Assembly (NCBI GenBank): GCA_965227445.1
Contig: OZ245751.1
Location: forward strand, 3,968,001-4,032,000
Length of the DNA stretch: 64,000 bases
From: DT-110 sp030148525
Lineage (GTDB): Bacteria; Bacteroidota; Bacteroidia; Chitinophagales; Saprospiraceae
Direction of reading: 5' to 3'
The notes under the pieces were generated by a model that was not told the DNA's origin, searched no databases, and was given only the letters and a program-made list of their open reading frames with translations. Shown in pieces: positions 37,801-47,246 of the stretch; the first letter of the stretch is position 1, and each line of letters opens with the position of its first letter. The position numbers were made by a program, and so were the translations under genes.

Positions 37801-38364
37801 TCCCGAATCGCCCAGACTACCGGTTTTGAAAGCCGGCAGCGCACCGAATATTTCCTGAGAAGCCGCCTGAATCTGGACCAGGTCTGGAACCTGCAGAACG
37901 AGATCAGTCGGGGCAAACGAATAAGCGATAGTGAGTTGTTCGACACCAAGAACTTCGCCCTCCAGTTTTGGTCTTTCGAACCATCCGTTACCTGGACTCC
38001 TTCCAAGCAATTCCGTTGGTCTTTTAGCGGTCGCTATCAGGTTGATCAGGACCAATTACGAGAAAATGGAGACGAAGCCATTTCCCGCGAAATTCGCACC
38101 GAAGTAACCTATAACCGTTCGGTAAAAACGACCTTAAGAGGTCAGGTCTCTCTGGTGGGTATTGAGTACTCCGGGAATCCCTCTTCGCCAGTAGGATTCG
38201 CCATTTTAAACGGGCTCCAGCCCGGCCGAAATGTCCTATGGAACCTGCAATTGGATCAGCAATTGGGAAAAAATTTGCGCCTGAGTCTATCCTACGAGGG
38301 CCGGCAAACTGGATCCGCCAGAATGGTCCACGTGGGTCGGGCTCAGGTTGCCGCCGTCTTCTAG
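34846..38364 (+). CDS. Large predicted outer-membrane beta-barrel protein, function unknown
   Basis: About 1172 residues. A signal peptide (CLWILMLIIGLSGICTAQ) is followed by an N-terminal soluble part. This includes a conserved-looking segment TERVYLNGRRLTRGIEQDYVIDYNLGEITFT, then VIVEFEYADQNYLRSL. From about residue 370 to the end are many alternating amphipathic strands (for example ATVYAQWYRQQDSRNSTLTLQL, LRLSLSYEGRQTGSARMVHVGRAQVAAVF), ending like a barrel. No TonB box, plug or T9SS sorting domain is seen. The segment with the Tyr/Asp-rich strand pair recurs in long Bacteroidota proteins of unknown role. I cannot name it. It is followed 88 bases later by the metalloprotease on the same strand. 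The first ATG of the frame is at 34825; 34846 gives a better signal peptide. Confidence 0.75.
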   Translation: MIRGCLWILMLIIGLSGICTAQNPVSSTLRNLSLDQPIPDSLTLDTLLVLPATIQVTHAETNQVLDSSRWTYRQNTLFWRSEPPEYPITINYRVLPFPRQTTFSWLDSSRWINPADAPSAPRPVGESTAGNTLFGNQNLDYSGSFARGLSFGNRQNLVLNSAFNLQLAGDLGDDFSILAAITDENIPLQPEGNTQQLRDFDRVYVQINRGATQLTAGDYELSPSPSYFMRFFKNLQGATVSNEVDIGNGRLTNRAGIAITRGQFARQNLPLTEGNQGPYRLQGNQGERFIIVLAGTERVYLNGRRLTRGIEQDYVIDYNLGEITFTAQVFIKRESRVIVEFEYADQNYLRSLSLLDSRYESQKATVYAQWYRQQDSRNSTLTLQLSEEDRDVLFRAGDDPEKAVVSGVQPLDNANPTRATYRLTDTLSNACPVADSVLVFTTRTDIPLYTARFSFVGNGKGNYRQSDGSLANEPVYEWIPPDPLTCEPRGDYAPVIQLPTPQQQQLLVAGAEVNISERSRFRAEWATSSLDLNRFSPRDDSDDGAAALYTQFQQDIPLSSRAEGWNLTTDIQYEFKEASFQFINPYRPQEFLRTWSLTDFQGLGTVNPADEHLIRNRIGFNHPEFGYARYGLDYFSRGSGYSGLRHGLETNLQTEKSQLLIQTSLLNAQTAEDNRSFWQPDIQLRRQLPFQRKWTITAGYRGESNRRETIATDSLQASSYAFREWWAGLEGGDSTAFNWQLEYERRTDQLPQQNTLASALQASSWIVNTRYAAAKNWQLKGRLQYRSLEVNNRDLTEETGGNTFLGRLQQNLSPGNGIIRLSTVYELGTGQEPRIDFTYIRVATGEGQYIWLDSLYNNDSLIQPNEMEIAPFPDQANYVRVSRVTNDFIRTRNVMLNQSVSVIPRILWFSEKDNLKALLARFSTQSSLRIQRKTSGGNGGTLFNPFQLNVVDSNLVALSSGMQHTLFFNRGKPVFESQVGLIDNRSRIAQTTGFESRQRTEYFLRSRLNLDQVWNLQNEISRGKRISDSELFDTKNFALQFWSFEPSVTWTPSKQFRWSFSGRYQVDQDQLRENGDEAISREIRTEVTYNRSVKTTLRGQVSLVGIEYSGNPSSPVGFAILNGLQPGRNVLWNLQLDQQLGKNLRLSLSYEGRQTGSARMVHVGRAQVAAVF

Positions 38365-38451
38365 CAGGCTTTGTGGCACCCCCGACAAAACCGTGGATAG
38401 CCAATTCACACATTGGAATTTTACCTAATTTAGCAGAACCATCATGAACGC

Positions 38452-41400
38452 ATGCCAAAAAAATCAATAATAATCATGAGATTACTCCTGATCCTCTCGG
38501 GACTATTGCTTTGTTTCCCATCTTTTTCTCAATCCTTTTGGTCCGATGCTTCCGATAGTGACTGGACCGTAGTTCGCAGTGAAGATCGCCCGATCAAACC
38601 CGAAAAATACCGGCCAATACACATTTCGGCAGCCGACCGAACCAACGTTTTATTGCGATCAACCGGTACGTTCAGGACGACCCTTCCCCTGCCCGATGGC
38701 AGGCAAAAAACCTTTACCCTCCAGCCTGTCGATCAATTTCATCCGGCTTTAGCCAAAAAATATCCGCACATCCGCAGTTATATGGGTTTTGATCCGGAAC
38801 ACCCCCAACACCGGATCGCACTCAGTGTTGGTCAAAGAGGTGTTCATGCTGTCTATCATTCGTCGCGGGGAGAGGTATACCTGGACCCCTTTCAGCAAAG
38901 TTCCAACGAACGCCACATGGTCTATTTTACCAGGGATCACCACTTACCCGAAGCATTGGCAGGCAATCTTCATTGCGGTTCAACCGACTTATCTGCCTCC
39001 GATTTACTCGAATCACCACTGGCCACTACACAAAGTCCACTCCGTTCGGCCAACGACCAGGTCAATCTGCAAATCTACGATATTGCCATTGCCACCACTG
39101 GTGAATACAGTCAGGCCAACGGCGGTACTAAAGCCAGTGTACTGGAAGCCATCAATGTAGCACTGACCCGGGTAAACTTCGTGTTCGTGCGGGACATGGC
39201 CATCCGGTTCCGGCTCATTGCGGAGAATGAAGAGGTCATCTACCTGGACCCGGAGGAAGACCCTTACGACGACGACAATATTTCGGCCCTTTTGAGCCAG
39301 AACACCACGAACCTGGCCAATGTGCTGGGCCCGGACAAATACGACTTAGGTCACGTTTTTGCCGGCCCCTGTGGCGGCGGCACAGTTGGTCAGGCGGCCC
39401 TGGGAGCCACTTGTAATACCCAACGCAAAGCACGGGCCGCTTCCTGCCAGGTGGGTGCTAATGATCGGTTTTATATCAATGTGGTGGCCCACGAAATTGG
39501 CCACCAATTTAATGCCTCCCATACCTTCAATAACTGCCCGCCCAACGAAGGGCAGCTCTCCCCTATTTCCGCTTATGAGCCGGGGGGTGGCAGTACCATC
39601 ATGTCCTATGCTGATGCCTGTGGTACCCAGAGTTTTCAGAGTAGTGCCGACCCCTATTTTCACGTGCACAGCCTGCAGCAGATGTACAACTTCAGCAGGA
39701 GTAGTACCGGAAGCACCTGCCCGGAAATACAAACCGTCCAGAACACCGTACCCGAGATCAGTATCCCCATTGCCGACGGCACGGTGATTCCCATCTCCAC
39801 GCCCTTTAAGCTATCGGCGAATGTTTCGGATATCGATGCCGAAACGGTCACCTACTGTTGGGAACAGTACAACCTGGATCCGGCCCAGTCCTCCCTGGGC
39901 AATCCGCAGGGTAATGACCCATCTTTCCGGTCGTACGAACCAACCGTAGAGCCTTATCGCTATTTCCCCCGGTTGTTCGATGTTATTGTGGGTAATGAAT
40001 CCCTGGTTGAGGTATTACCGGATTATGCCCGGGACCTTACCTTCCGGTGCACCGTCCGGGATAACGACCTGGAAGCAGGTGGTGTCACCTGGGGGGAAGT
40101 GGACCTCAGAGTGACCGATCAGGCAGGTCCCTTTACCGTCATTGCTCCGAATCGCAGACTGGAATACACCGGAGGCAGAGAATACGAGGTGCGATGGGAG
40201 GTAGCAAATACCGATCAGGCTCCCGTCAACTGCCAGTTCGTCAATGTCCTTTTGTCGATCGACCGGGGTGTTACCATCCTGGATACACTGGCTAAAAACA
40301 CCCCTAATGACGGGGCCGTCTTTGTTACCTTTCCGGATACCTCCTCCAATCGCGGCCGCATCTTTGTGGAAGCGGTGGACAATGTATTCTTCGATACGTC
40401 TGATGAGGATTTTATTCTGAATCGGGCTGAGGACACTACTTACGGAGTAAAACTGGCGCCCGCCGGCGTTCCGCTGAGTTGTCAGCCGGAGATGATCGGG
40501 ATTCAGGTCGAAACCGATGCTTTTTTAGGATACGATCAACCTATTCAGTTGGATATAGCAGACCTCCCGCCTGGCCTGAATGCCGATTTTGAGCCACCCG
40601 TGGTCGACCCCGGCCAATCCTCCTTATTACGGCTATTCACCGATGAAGCCGGACGACAGACCTACGACCTCACGGTACGTGCTTCCAGCCCGGCCGATAC
40701 CTTTTTCCGGGAACTCACCATCGTGACCCAGTCCAATGAATACGCTGACTTCACGCCCACCTTTCCAGCCAACGGAACGTCGGGTATCCTGTTATCCACT
40801 GTTCTGCGATGGACCGACGCAGCGGATGCAAACGAGTATGACGTTATTCTGGCCACCAGCCCAACCTTTGATAATAGCACTATCATCGAGCGGAAATTTG
40901 ATCTGACCGATACCTTTTATACGCCAGGACCCATTTTAGATCCCTCAACCCTGTATTTCTGGCGAGTTAGCCCCTTTAATGAATGTGGAGCCGGCCCACC
41001 ATCGCCCATTCAAACCTTCCATACCGCCAACACGATTTGCGACGGGAATGAGGCCAATGATCTGCCGATCAATATTTCAGGTACAGGACTCCCCACCATC
41101 GAAAGCACCATTGAAGTTACCGAATCCGGGACCATCAGCGATATAAATATTCCTTTTCTGAAGGCGAACTACCAACCAGTTAAAAGCCTGAAAATTAGCC
41201 TGATAAGCCCTATGGGCACCGAGGTGGTACTGTACGATCAAACCTGCGGAAATACCGTAAATATGTCGATCGGTTTCGACGATGAAGCACCGAGTGAGAT
41301 TACCTGTCCACCGGATGACGGCATCGTTTTCAAACCCATCGATTCCCTCTCAGCCTTTATCGGGGAGCCGACTGCCGGCACCTGGACACTGCGGGTGGCC

Positions 41401-42093
41401 GTAGTTGATCTTGGCTTCGGGGCTTCGGGTGGCCTGGAGGAATGGCGCCTGGAGTTTTGCTCCGAACAACAACCTCAGTCTCCGGTACTGGTAAGCAATG
41501 ACACCCTCTTTGTTCCTCCCGGGCTGACTAACCCCATCTCGCCAAATGAGCTTCTGGCCGAAGATCCCGACAATACCTCCTTTGAATTGACCTACACCGT
41601 CCTTAAAGCCCCCGATCACGGCATCCTGAATGCCTATAACGTTCCCCTGGCCGTAGGGGACCAATTCACCCAACGGGCAATCGAGACCTTCGATCTGAAA
41701 TACCAGCACGATGGTTCCGAAACCGAATCGGATCTCGTCACCTTTGTCATCGAGGATGGTACCGGTGGTTTTTTTGCCACGGCAGCCGTTCCCATTCGGA
41801 TACGGGAAGGAGCCGTAGTTGATACGGACGAGCCGCTGCCCGTCTCCGGTGAGGTGGTACTGTTTCCGGTACCAGCCCACGATGCCCTGCAGGTACAATG
41901 GTCCGGCCCCTTGACTGAAGCTACTGACCTGGAAGTCTTCGATCTTCAGGGTCGCCCCTTATTCCGGCAAAGCCTGGACCGGGGAGAAACACAGTTGACA
42001 ATCCCAACGAACCAGTGGCCCTCGGGGCTGTATGTACTTCGCCTGCTCGACAGTCGGGGTGTGCGTTCAAGGTCCTTTTCCGTCCAGCGATAG
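38452..42093 (+). CDS. Secreted metzincin (reprolysin-like) metalloprotease with P-domain and T9SS type A sorting domain
   Basis: 1213 residues. A signal peptide (RLLLILSGLLLCFPSFSQ) and propeptide region precede the catalytic domain, which has the zinc motif HEIGHQFNASH (about 345-355) and a Met-turn STIMSYADACG. Ig/fibronectin-like modules follow (KFDLTDTFYTPGP ... TLYFWRVSPFNECG). A proprotein-convertase P-domain starts near 875 (TVEVTESGTISDINI-type region, LKISLISPMGTEVVLYD, TAGTWTLRV). A cadherin-like stretch and a type A sorting domain (LFPVPAHDALQVQW ... VRSRSFSVQR) end the protein. It is predicted to be exported by T9SS and to degrade extracellular protein. ATG codons at 38452 and 38476 are both possible. 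It may be co-transcribed with the upstream outer-membrane protein, and ends at a strong terminator. Confidence 0.92.
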   Translation: MPKKSIIIMRLLLILSGLLLCFPSFSQSFWSDASDSDWTVVRSEDRPIKPEKYRPIHISAADRTNVLLRSTGTFRTTLPLPDGRQKTFTLQPVDQFHPALAKKYPHIRSYMGFDPEHPQHRIALSVGQRGVHAVYHSSRGEVYLDPFQQSSNERHMVYFTRDHHLPEALAGNLHCGSTDLSASDLLESPLATTQSPLRSANDQVNLQIYDIAIATTGEYSQANGGTKASVLEAINVALTRVNFVFVRDMAIRFRLIAENEEVIYLDPEEDPYDDDNISALLSQNTTNLANVLGPDKYDLGHVFAGPCGGGTVGQAALGATCNTQRKARAASCQVGANDRFYINVVAHEIGHQFNASHTFNNCPPNEGQLSPISAYEPGGGSTIMSYADACGTQSFQSSADPYFHVHSLQQMYNFSRSSTGSTCPEIQTVQNTVPEISIPIADGTVIPISTPFKLSANVSDIDAETVTYCWEQYNLDPAQSSLGNPQGNDPSFRSYEPTVEPYRYFPRLFDVIVGNESLVEVLPDYARDLTFRCTVRDNDLEAGGVTWGEVDLRVTDQAGPFTVIAPNRRLEYTGGREYEVRWEVANTDQAPVNCQFVNVLLSIDRGVTILDTLAKNTPNDGAVFVTFPDTSSNRGRIFVEAVDNVFFDTSDEDFILNRAEDTTYGVKLAPAGVPLSCQPEMIGIQVETDAFLGYDQPIQLDIADLPPGLNADFEPPVVDPGQSSLLRLFTDEAGRQTYDLTVRASSPADTFFRELTIVTQSNEYADFTPTFPANGTSGILLSTVLRWTDAADANEYDVILATSPTFDNSTIIERKFDLTDTFYTPGPILDPSTLYFWRVSPFNECGAGPPSPIQTFHTANTICDGNEANDLPINISGTGLPTIESTIEVTESGTISDINIPFLKANYQPVKSLKISLISPMGTEVVLYDQTCGNTVNMSIGFDDEAPSEITCPPDDGIVFKPIDSLSAFIGEPTAGTWTLRVAVVDLGFGASGGLEEWRLEFCSEQQPQSPVLVSNDTLFVPPGLTNPISPNELLAEDPDNTSFELTYTVLKAPDHGILNAYNVPLAVGDQFTQRAIETFDLKYQHDGSETESDLVTFVIEDGTGGFFATAAVPIRIREGAVVDTDEPLPVSGEVVLFPVPAHDALQVQWSGPLTEATDLEVFDLQGRPLFRQSLDRGETQLTIPTNQWPSGLYVLRLLDSRGVRSRSFSVQR

Positions 42094-42098
42094 GCTAT

Positions 42099-42138
42099 AA
42101 AAAACCGGCAGGATCCCCATTGGTCCTGCCGGTTTTTT
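42099..42138. terminator. Intrinsic terminator of the metalloprotease gene
   Basis: AAAAAACCGGCAGGA / TCCTGCCGGTTTTTT (15 bp, 10-base loop), six bases past the stop and symmetric enough to work in both directions. It is followed within 65 bases by two opposed hairpin words (42162-42175 plus, 42189-42203 minus). Confidence 0.95.
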
Positions 42139-42206
42139 ACCCGCCCTTCCGGGAGGGATTCTTTTGCCGAAAGGCTGATCAGTATTATGCTTTCGCAAAA
42201 AAACTG

Positions 42207-43502
42207 TCAGGTAAGCGCCAATCCCTTTCGTACGTAATACCACTGTTGGAAGACTCCCCTTGCTACCATGAAGAGCAACATGGTCAACCAGAGCCCGTGG
42301 TTACCCCAGCTTTGTCCAATCAGCAAAAAGGTGAGCAGATATACACTGATGGCCAGCAGCATTGTATTGCGCATGGCTTTGGAAGCCGTCAGGCCAATGA
42401 AAACCCCATCCCAGAGGTAGGAAGGAGTGCTGAGTAAGGGGAAAAGGACCATCCAGAACAGAAAGGGCTGAGTGGCATTAATCACATCGGCCTGATTGGT
42501 ATACACCCTCAGCAGGGCGTTGCCTCCGAATCCGTATAATGCGCTGAAGAATAGGGCAATGCCCATTCCCCAAATGAACGATAGGCGAATGGCGATATTG
42601 GTCTTGACGGGATCCTCCCGACCAGCGTATTTGCCCACCAGACTTTCCGAGGCAAAGGCAAATCCATCTACACCGTACGACATCCAGTTCAGGAACTGAA
42701 GCAGGATCACATTGGCGGCCAGTACTAGTTCTCCTTCCGATGCTGACTGGCTGTAGAAAAAGCCAAAAGCAAAGGTGAGGCAAATAGTCCGAATAAAAAT
42801 ATCGAGATTGACCGACAAAAAGGATTGCAGTTCTTCCCATTTTGTCAGGGCCGCCATTCGCAAATGCTCCAGATACGATCGATACCGGTAGGCAAATAAT
42901 CCGATGGCCAGGAACAGCCCGAAGTACTGGGCAATGAGGGTACCCCAGGCTACACCACCGACATCCATGCCCAGGATGCGCACGAAGTAAAAACTGAGTA
43001 TGATATTGACCACATTGATGGCAACGGTAAGTACGAGCGGGTATATCGCATTTTGCATACCGAAGAACCATCCCATAAAAGCGTAAAGCCCCAGGGTTGC
43101 CGGTGCGGCCCATATACGTATGTAGAAGTATTCCCGCACCAGCAACTCCTGCTCCGCATTAATATTCATCAGGTAAAAACTGATCCGGCCCAGCGGTCCC
43201 TGCGTTATCAGAAGAATAGCCGCCAGGATTCCGACCACCAGCAAAGCCCGACCCATGGTATTGATGATACCCGCCTGGGTACCGCGACCAAAGGCCTGGG
43301 CCGTCATTCCCGTCGTACCCATACGAAGAAAACCAAAGTTCCAGTAAATAAAGTTAAAGATCATTGCACCGACCCCAACTGCGCCGATATGAACTTCGGA
43401 TAAACGGCCCATTAATGCCGTATCTACCGTACTGAGCAATGGAACGGAAATGTTGCTGATAATATTCGGAATCGCCAGGCGAAGGATCTCTTTATTCATC
43501 AT
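42207..43502 (-). CDS. MATE-family multidrug efflux transporter (DinF-like)
   Basis: 431 residues with about twelve predicted membrane helices in the MATE two-bundle arrangement. The N-terminal motif is EILRLAIPNIISNISVPLLSTVDTALMGRL, with VGAMIFNFIYWNFGFLRMGTTGMTAQAFG in helix two/three. The second bundle opens near FLSVNLDIFIRTICLTFAFGFFY. These inner-membrane antiporters expel cationic drugs or metabolites using a Na+ or H+ gradient; the DinF branch fits best by length and motif. It is divergent from the Ddl-PASTA gene with an 84-base shared promoter gap. Confidence 0.93.
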   Translation of the reverse strand: MMNKEILRLAIPNIISNISVPLLSTVDTALMGRLSEVHIGAVGVGAMIFNFIYWNFGFLRMGTTGMTAQAFGRGTQAGIINTMGRALLVVGILAAILLITQGPLGRISFYLMNINAEQELLVREYFYIRIWAAPATLGLYAFMGWFFGMQNAIYPLVLTVAINVVNIILSFYFVRILGMDVGGVAWGTLIAQYFGLFLAIGLFAYRYRSYLEHLRMAALTKWEELQSFLSVNLDIFIRTICLTFAFGFFYSQSASEGELVLAANVILLQFLNWMSYGVDGFAFASESLVGKYAGREDPVKTNIAIRLSFIWGMGIALFFSALYGFGGNALLRVYTNQADVINATQPFLFWMVLFPLLSTPSYLWDGVFIGLTASKAMRNTMLLAISVYLLTFLLIGQSWGNHGLWLTMLLFMVARGVFQQWYYVRKGLALT

Positions 43503-43586
43503 CAGTTACTTAAAGGTCCGATCCGGTTAAGACTGGTCCAAAATTATACCTAAATTGGGCGCAAATATAGAATCGTTCCAACGCTT

Positions 43587-46500
43587 ATGAAGATCAAGGT
43601 AGGTATCTTTTTCGGTGGCCCCTCCCGCGAACGGGAGATATCTTTTGCCGGGGGACGCACCGTTTACGACAATCTGGACAAGTCCGTTTTCGAACCCATT
43701 CCCATCTTCGTCGATAGCCACCGAAACTTTATACAGCTCGACTGGCCCTATTTATACAAAGGGTCAATCCGCGATTTCTATCCTCCGGTTACCGCCCTGC
43801 CGGGCAGTCCCAATCACTTTCAGGTTTACCAGGAAAGTGTAACAACCAACGAAGCCTACGAGCAAGTCGGCAAGGTCATTCCCGCCGAAGAGTTACCTCA
43901 ACTCATCAACGTAGCCTTCCTGGCCCTGCACGGCGTATACGGCGAAGACGGGCAGATCCAACGCGAATTGGAGACACTGCGCATCCCCTACACCGGCAGT
44001 GGCGTTCGGGCCTGCGAGATAGGCATGGACAAAGGCCTGCAAAAAGAGATGATGTCGGAGCGTGGTTTTGCCACACCGCCCGTTCAGGTGGTCAAGCGGC
44101 ACGATTGGCTCGGGACAGAGGATGTACAATCCCTGTACGACCAGGCCGCGGAGACTATTGGTTTTCCCATTGTTATCCGGCCAGCCAACCAGGGCTCATC
44201 TATCGGGGTGAGCATTGTAGACGAAAAAGCAGGGCTCGAAGGTTTTCGCGAAGCCATCGACCGGGCGTTTTTTCGAGAAACCATACCAATTGCCAGTTGG
44301 CGGGACCGCAGTACCTACGACCGGGTTGATCACGTTCGATACCTGACCGACATTCGCGACGGACTTGGTTTTCCACTCGATATCACATTCCGGGGCGATA
44401 CCACTACCATCCACCACCCGGAGGAGTTACTACAATACCTGAACCGACAAACGGAGGCCAATCCCGAATCAGATGAAGTCTTTTTACTGACCGCTCATCT
44501 CGGCGAAGAGAAGGTTATTCTGGAGGGCTTTATCACCGGAAAAGAATTCAGCTGTATTGTTATCCGGAAGGAGGACGGCGGATGTGTAGCCCTCCCTCCT
44601 ACCGAAATCGTCAAGGGAGGGGAAGTATTCGATTATCGCTCGAAATACATGCCCGGCCGGTCGCGGAAAGAAACCCCCATTAAGCTGCCCACCGAACAGA
44701 TCAATACCATCCGCCAGGAATGCGAACGCCTCTTCGAAGCACTTGGGTTTCACACCTACGCCCGTATCGACGGATTCATCACCAAGGATGATCAGGTGTT
44801 CCTGAATGACCCCAACACGACTTCGGGCATGCTGCCCTCTTCCTTCTTTTTTCACCAGGCGGCCGAGATCGGATTGAACCCCTCCCAATTCCTGACCTAT
44901 ATCATTCGCACCTCTATTCAGGAAAGGCTGGCTGAGCATCCAGAGCAAGCCGGTTACAAAGCCGTACTCTCCGTAGTCGATGAGCAAATCCAGGAGGCCA
45001 GGGACTCCCAGAGCGAACGCAAGCGCATTGGGGTCGTACTGGGAGGAACCTCCTTCGAACGGCATATTTCCGTGGAGAGTGGTCGCAACGTCTACGAAAA
45101 ACTGTCGAGTTCTGAGCAATTTCATCCCATCCCCTATTTCCTGGCCGACTGGGATACATCGCAAACCTTTGAATTGTATCAATTGCCCATCAGCCTGTTG
45201 CTGAAAGACAATGCCGATGATATTCGGGATAAGGTGCGCGATTACAATCCGCATCCGGTCCTGGTAGATATTGTCGACCAGTGTCGGGCCATAACTGAAA
45301 AATACGCCGGTTCGGGAGCTTTACTAGCACCCCGTCCCGTTACCCTGGATCAATTACCCGCCGAGGTGGACCAGGTATTCATTGCTCTGCACGGACGACC
45401 GGGCGAAGACGGTACCCTGCAAGCAGCTTTGGATAAACGGGGGTTATCCTATAACGGGTCCGGACCGCGATCCTCCGGTATCACCATCGATAAATACCGG
45501 ACACTGCAAACCCTGAAGAAAAATGGCTTCTCAGTAACGCAGCAACTGCTACTAGACCGATCGGATTACCAGGCTGATCCCACAAAATTCGTGGAACGGA
45601 TCGAACAACAATTCGCTTACCCCCTCGTTGCCAAACCCGTCGATGATGGCTGTAGCTCAGCGGTGATCGTGATCAATAAACGGGAGGAGTTACAGGCCTA
45701 CGCCCGTTTATTATTCCGGCCGCAGGGTAGTACCGGGGAAGAAGCACGCCGTACCCTGCGTTTAGGCATGAAGGAAGAATTTCCGATCAAAGATCAAGTG
45801 CTGTTTGAGACCCTGATTACCGCCGAAGGCGCTACTCGTTTTTTAGAAATCACGGGAGGATTGGTGACTCATATTGCACCTGACGGCACTATTGAATACG
45901 AAGTGTTCGAACCCTCCGAAGCCCTGTCTAGTGGCGAGGTTTTATCGGTCGAAGAAAAATTCCTGGCCGGCGAGGGCCAAAATATCACGCCTGCCCGATT
46001 TGCGGAAGATCCCGAGCAGTACGAGATTATCGCCAGGCAGGTAAAAGCCGACCTGGAGAAGGCAGCTCGCATTCTCGATGTACAAGGCTATGCACGGATC
46101 GATGCTTTTGTACGAGTCTTTTCGGACCACAGCGTAGAGACGATCATCGTAGAAGTAAACTCCTTGCCGGGAATGACACCTGCTACTGCGATTTTCCACC
46201 AGGCAGCACTCAACGGATACCAACCGGCTGCCTTCATCGGGGAGATCCTGCAATTTGCAGACCGCAAAGATCGGATCGAACGGGCCATCATCGAAGAACA
46301 AACACAAAGCCAGATGGCCGAATCTACCGCTGAGGAAACCATTCTCGGAGCCTCACCGGAACAACCTCAAGGAATGAACGAAACACAAGAACAATCCTCC
46401 CCGGAGGATAATGCCATCAAACGGATTGGGAAAAACATCTGGGGCTTTTTATCCGCTCCCATTTTTTTGAGGAATCTGGCGGTAATGACTGGTTTCGTCG

Positions 46501-47219
46501 TACTCTTTTTCTTTTTACTGAAAGGTTGTCTCAACCTGTACACCAACCACGGTAAGTCTCTGGAAGTGCACGATTACCGGGGAATGACTCTTAATGAGGC
46601 CAAACAAAAGGCGCGCCAGCGATCGTTCAGTGTGGTGGTCCTCGATTCCGTTTTCCTGTTAAACCGTTCTCCGAACGAAGTGATCGATCAGACACCGCGC
46701 CCCTTTTCACAGGTAAAGGAAAACCGTAACATCTATCTGACTATCACCCGCAGTGTGCCGCCGGAAGTGCCCCTGCCTTCGCTCATTGGGTCGGACGAGT
46801 TCGAACAGTATCGCCGCAAGCTGGAACGCCTGAATATTGACCTGGTTGTCCGGGATAAACAATACGACCGCAAGCTGGAAGAAAACACCATTCTCTTCCT
46901 CTATTACGACGGGGAGCGCATTACGCCGCAAGAGCTGGAGTCGGGCGTAAAAGTACCCAAAGGAAGTACCGTCGGAGCCATTATCAGTGTGCGAAATACC
47001 GGCCAGGCACAGGTGCCTAATCTGGTGTGCCAGCGATTTTCCGAGGCTTCCTTCAACATTTCGAGCCGCCAATTGGTTGTTGGTCGGGTGGAAGGGGCCA
47101 GCAGTAATCCCGATGATTATTTCGTCTGGAAGCAGGAGCCCGAAGCAGGCGCCATGCTCAGTATCGGACAACCAGTGAATATATATCTGCAAGCTGCCAA
47201 ACCCGAAGGTTGCCAGTAA
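43587..47219 (+). CDS. Tandem D-alanine-D-alanine ligase fusion with membrane anchor and PASTA domains
   Basis: 1210 residues. Two complete D-Ala-D-Ala ligase (ATP-grasp) halves lie at about 1-470 (VGIFFGGPSREREISFAGG; ALHGVYGEDGQIQ; RPANQGSSIGVS; YARIDGF) and 478-905 (RIGVVLGGTSFERHISVESG; ALHGRPGEDGTLQ; YARIDAF; VEVNSLPGMTPAT). A membrane helix (MTGFVVLFFFLLKGC, about 965-985) and two or three PASTA modules follow. Ddl makes the D-Ala-D-Ala dipeptide of peptidoglycan; PASTA modules bind muropeptides. The second half keeps the Mg2+-binding E-V-N; the first has D-P-N with TTSGM, a departure from the E-A-N-T-S-P-G-M pattern that may lower activity. The helix places PASTA in the periplasm and both ligases in the cytoplasm. 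A rhodanese gene follows after 27 bases. Confidence 0.93.
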   Translation: MKIKVGIFFGGPSREREISFAGGRTVYDNLDKSVFEPIPIFVDSHRNFIQLDWPYLYKGSIRDFYPPVTALPGSPNHFQVYQESVTTNEAYEQVGKVIPAEELPQLINVAFLALHGVYGEDGQIQRELETLRIPYTGSGVRACEIGMDKGLQKEMMSERGFATPPVQVVKRHDWLGTEDVQSLYDQAAETIGFPIVIRPANQGSSIGVSIVDEKAGLEGFREAIDRAFFRETIPIASWRDRSTYDRVDHVRYLTDIRDGLGFPLDITFRGDTTTIHHPEELLQYLNRQTEANPESDEVFLLTAHLGEEKVILEGFITGKEFSCIVIRKEDGGCVALPPTEIVKGGEVFDYRSKYMPGRSRKETPIKLPTEQINTIRQECERLFEALGFHTYARIDGFITKDDQVFLNDPNTTSGMLPSSFFFHQAAEIGLNPSQFLTYIIRTSIQERLAEHPEQAGYKAVLSVVDEQIQEARDSQSERKRIGVVLGGTSFERHISVESGRNVYEKLSSSEQFHPIPYFLADWDTSQTFELYQLPISLLLKDNADDIRDKVRDYNPHPVLVDIVDQCRAITEKYAGSGALLAPRPVTLDQLPAEVDQVFIALHGRPGEDGTLQAALDKRGLSYNGSGPRSSGITIDKYRTLQTLKKNGFSVTQQLLLDRSDYQADPTKFVERIEQQFAYPLVAKPVDDGCSSAVIVINKREELQAYARLLFRPQGSTGEEARRTLRLGMKEEFPIKDQVLFETLITAEGATRFLEITGGLVTHIAPDGTIEYEVFEPSEALSSGEVLSVEEKFLAGEGQNITPARFAEDPEQYEIIARQVKADLEKAARILDVQGYARIDAFVRVFSDHSVETIIVEVNSLPGMTPATAIFHQAALNGYQPAAFIGEILQFADRKDRIERAIIEEQTQSQMAESTAEETILGASPEQPQGMNETQEQSSPEDNAIKRIGKNIWGFLSAPIFLRNLAVMTGFVVLFFFLLKGCLNLYTNHGKSLEVHDYRGMTLNEAKQKARQRSFSVVVLDSVFLLNRSPNEVIDQTPRPFSQVKENRNIYLTITRSVPPEVPLPSLIGSDEFEQYRRKLERLNIDLVVRDKQYDRKLEENTILFLYYDGERITPQELESGVKVPKGSTVGAIISVRNTGQAQVPNLVCQRFSEASFNISSRQLVVGRVEGASSNPDDYFVWKQEPEAGAMLSIGQPVNIYLQAAKPEGCQ

Positions 47220-47246
47220 TCACCCACCTTTCAAAACGCAAACGAT

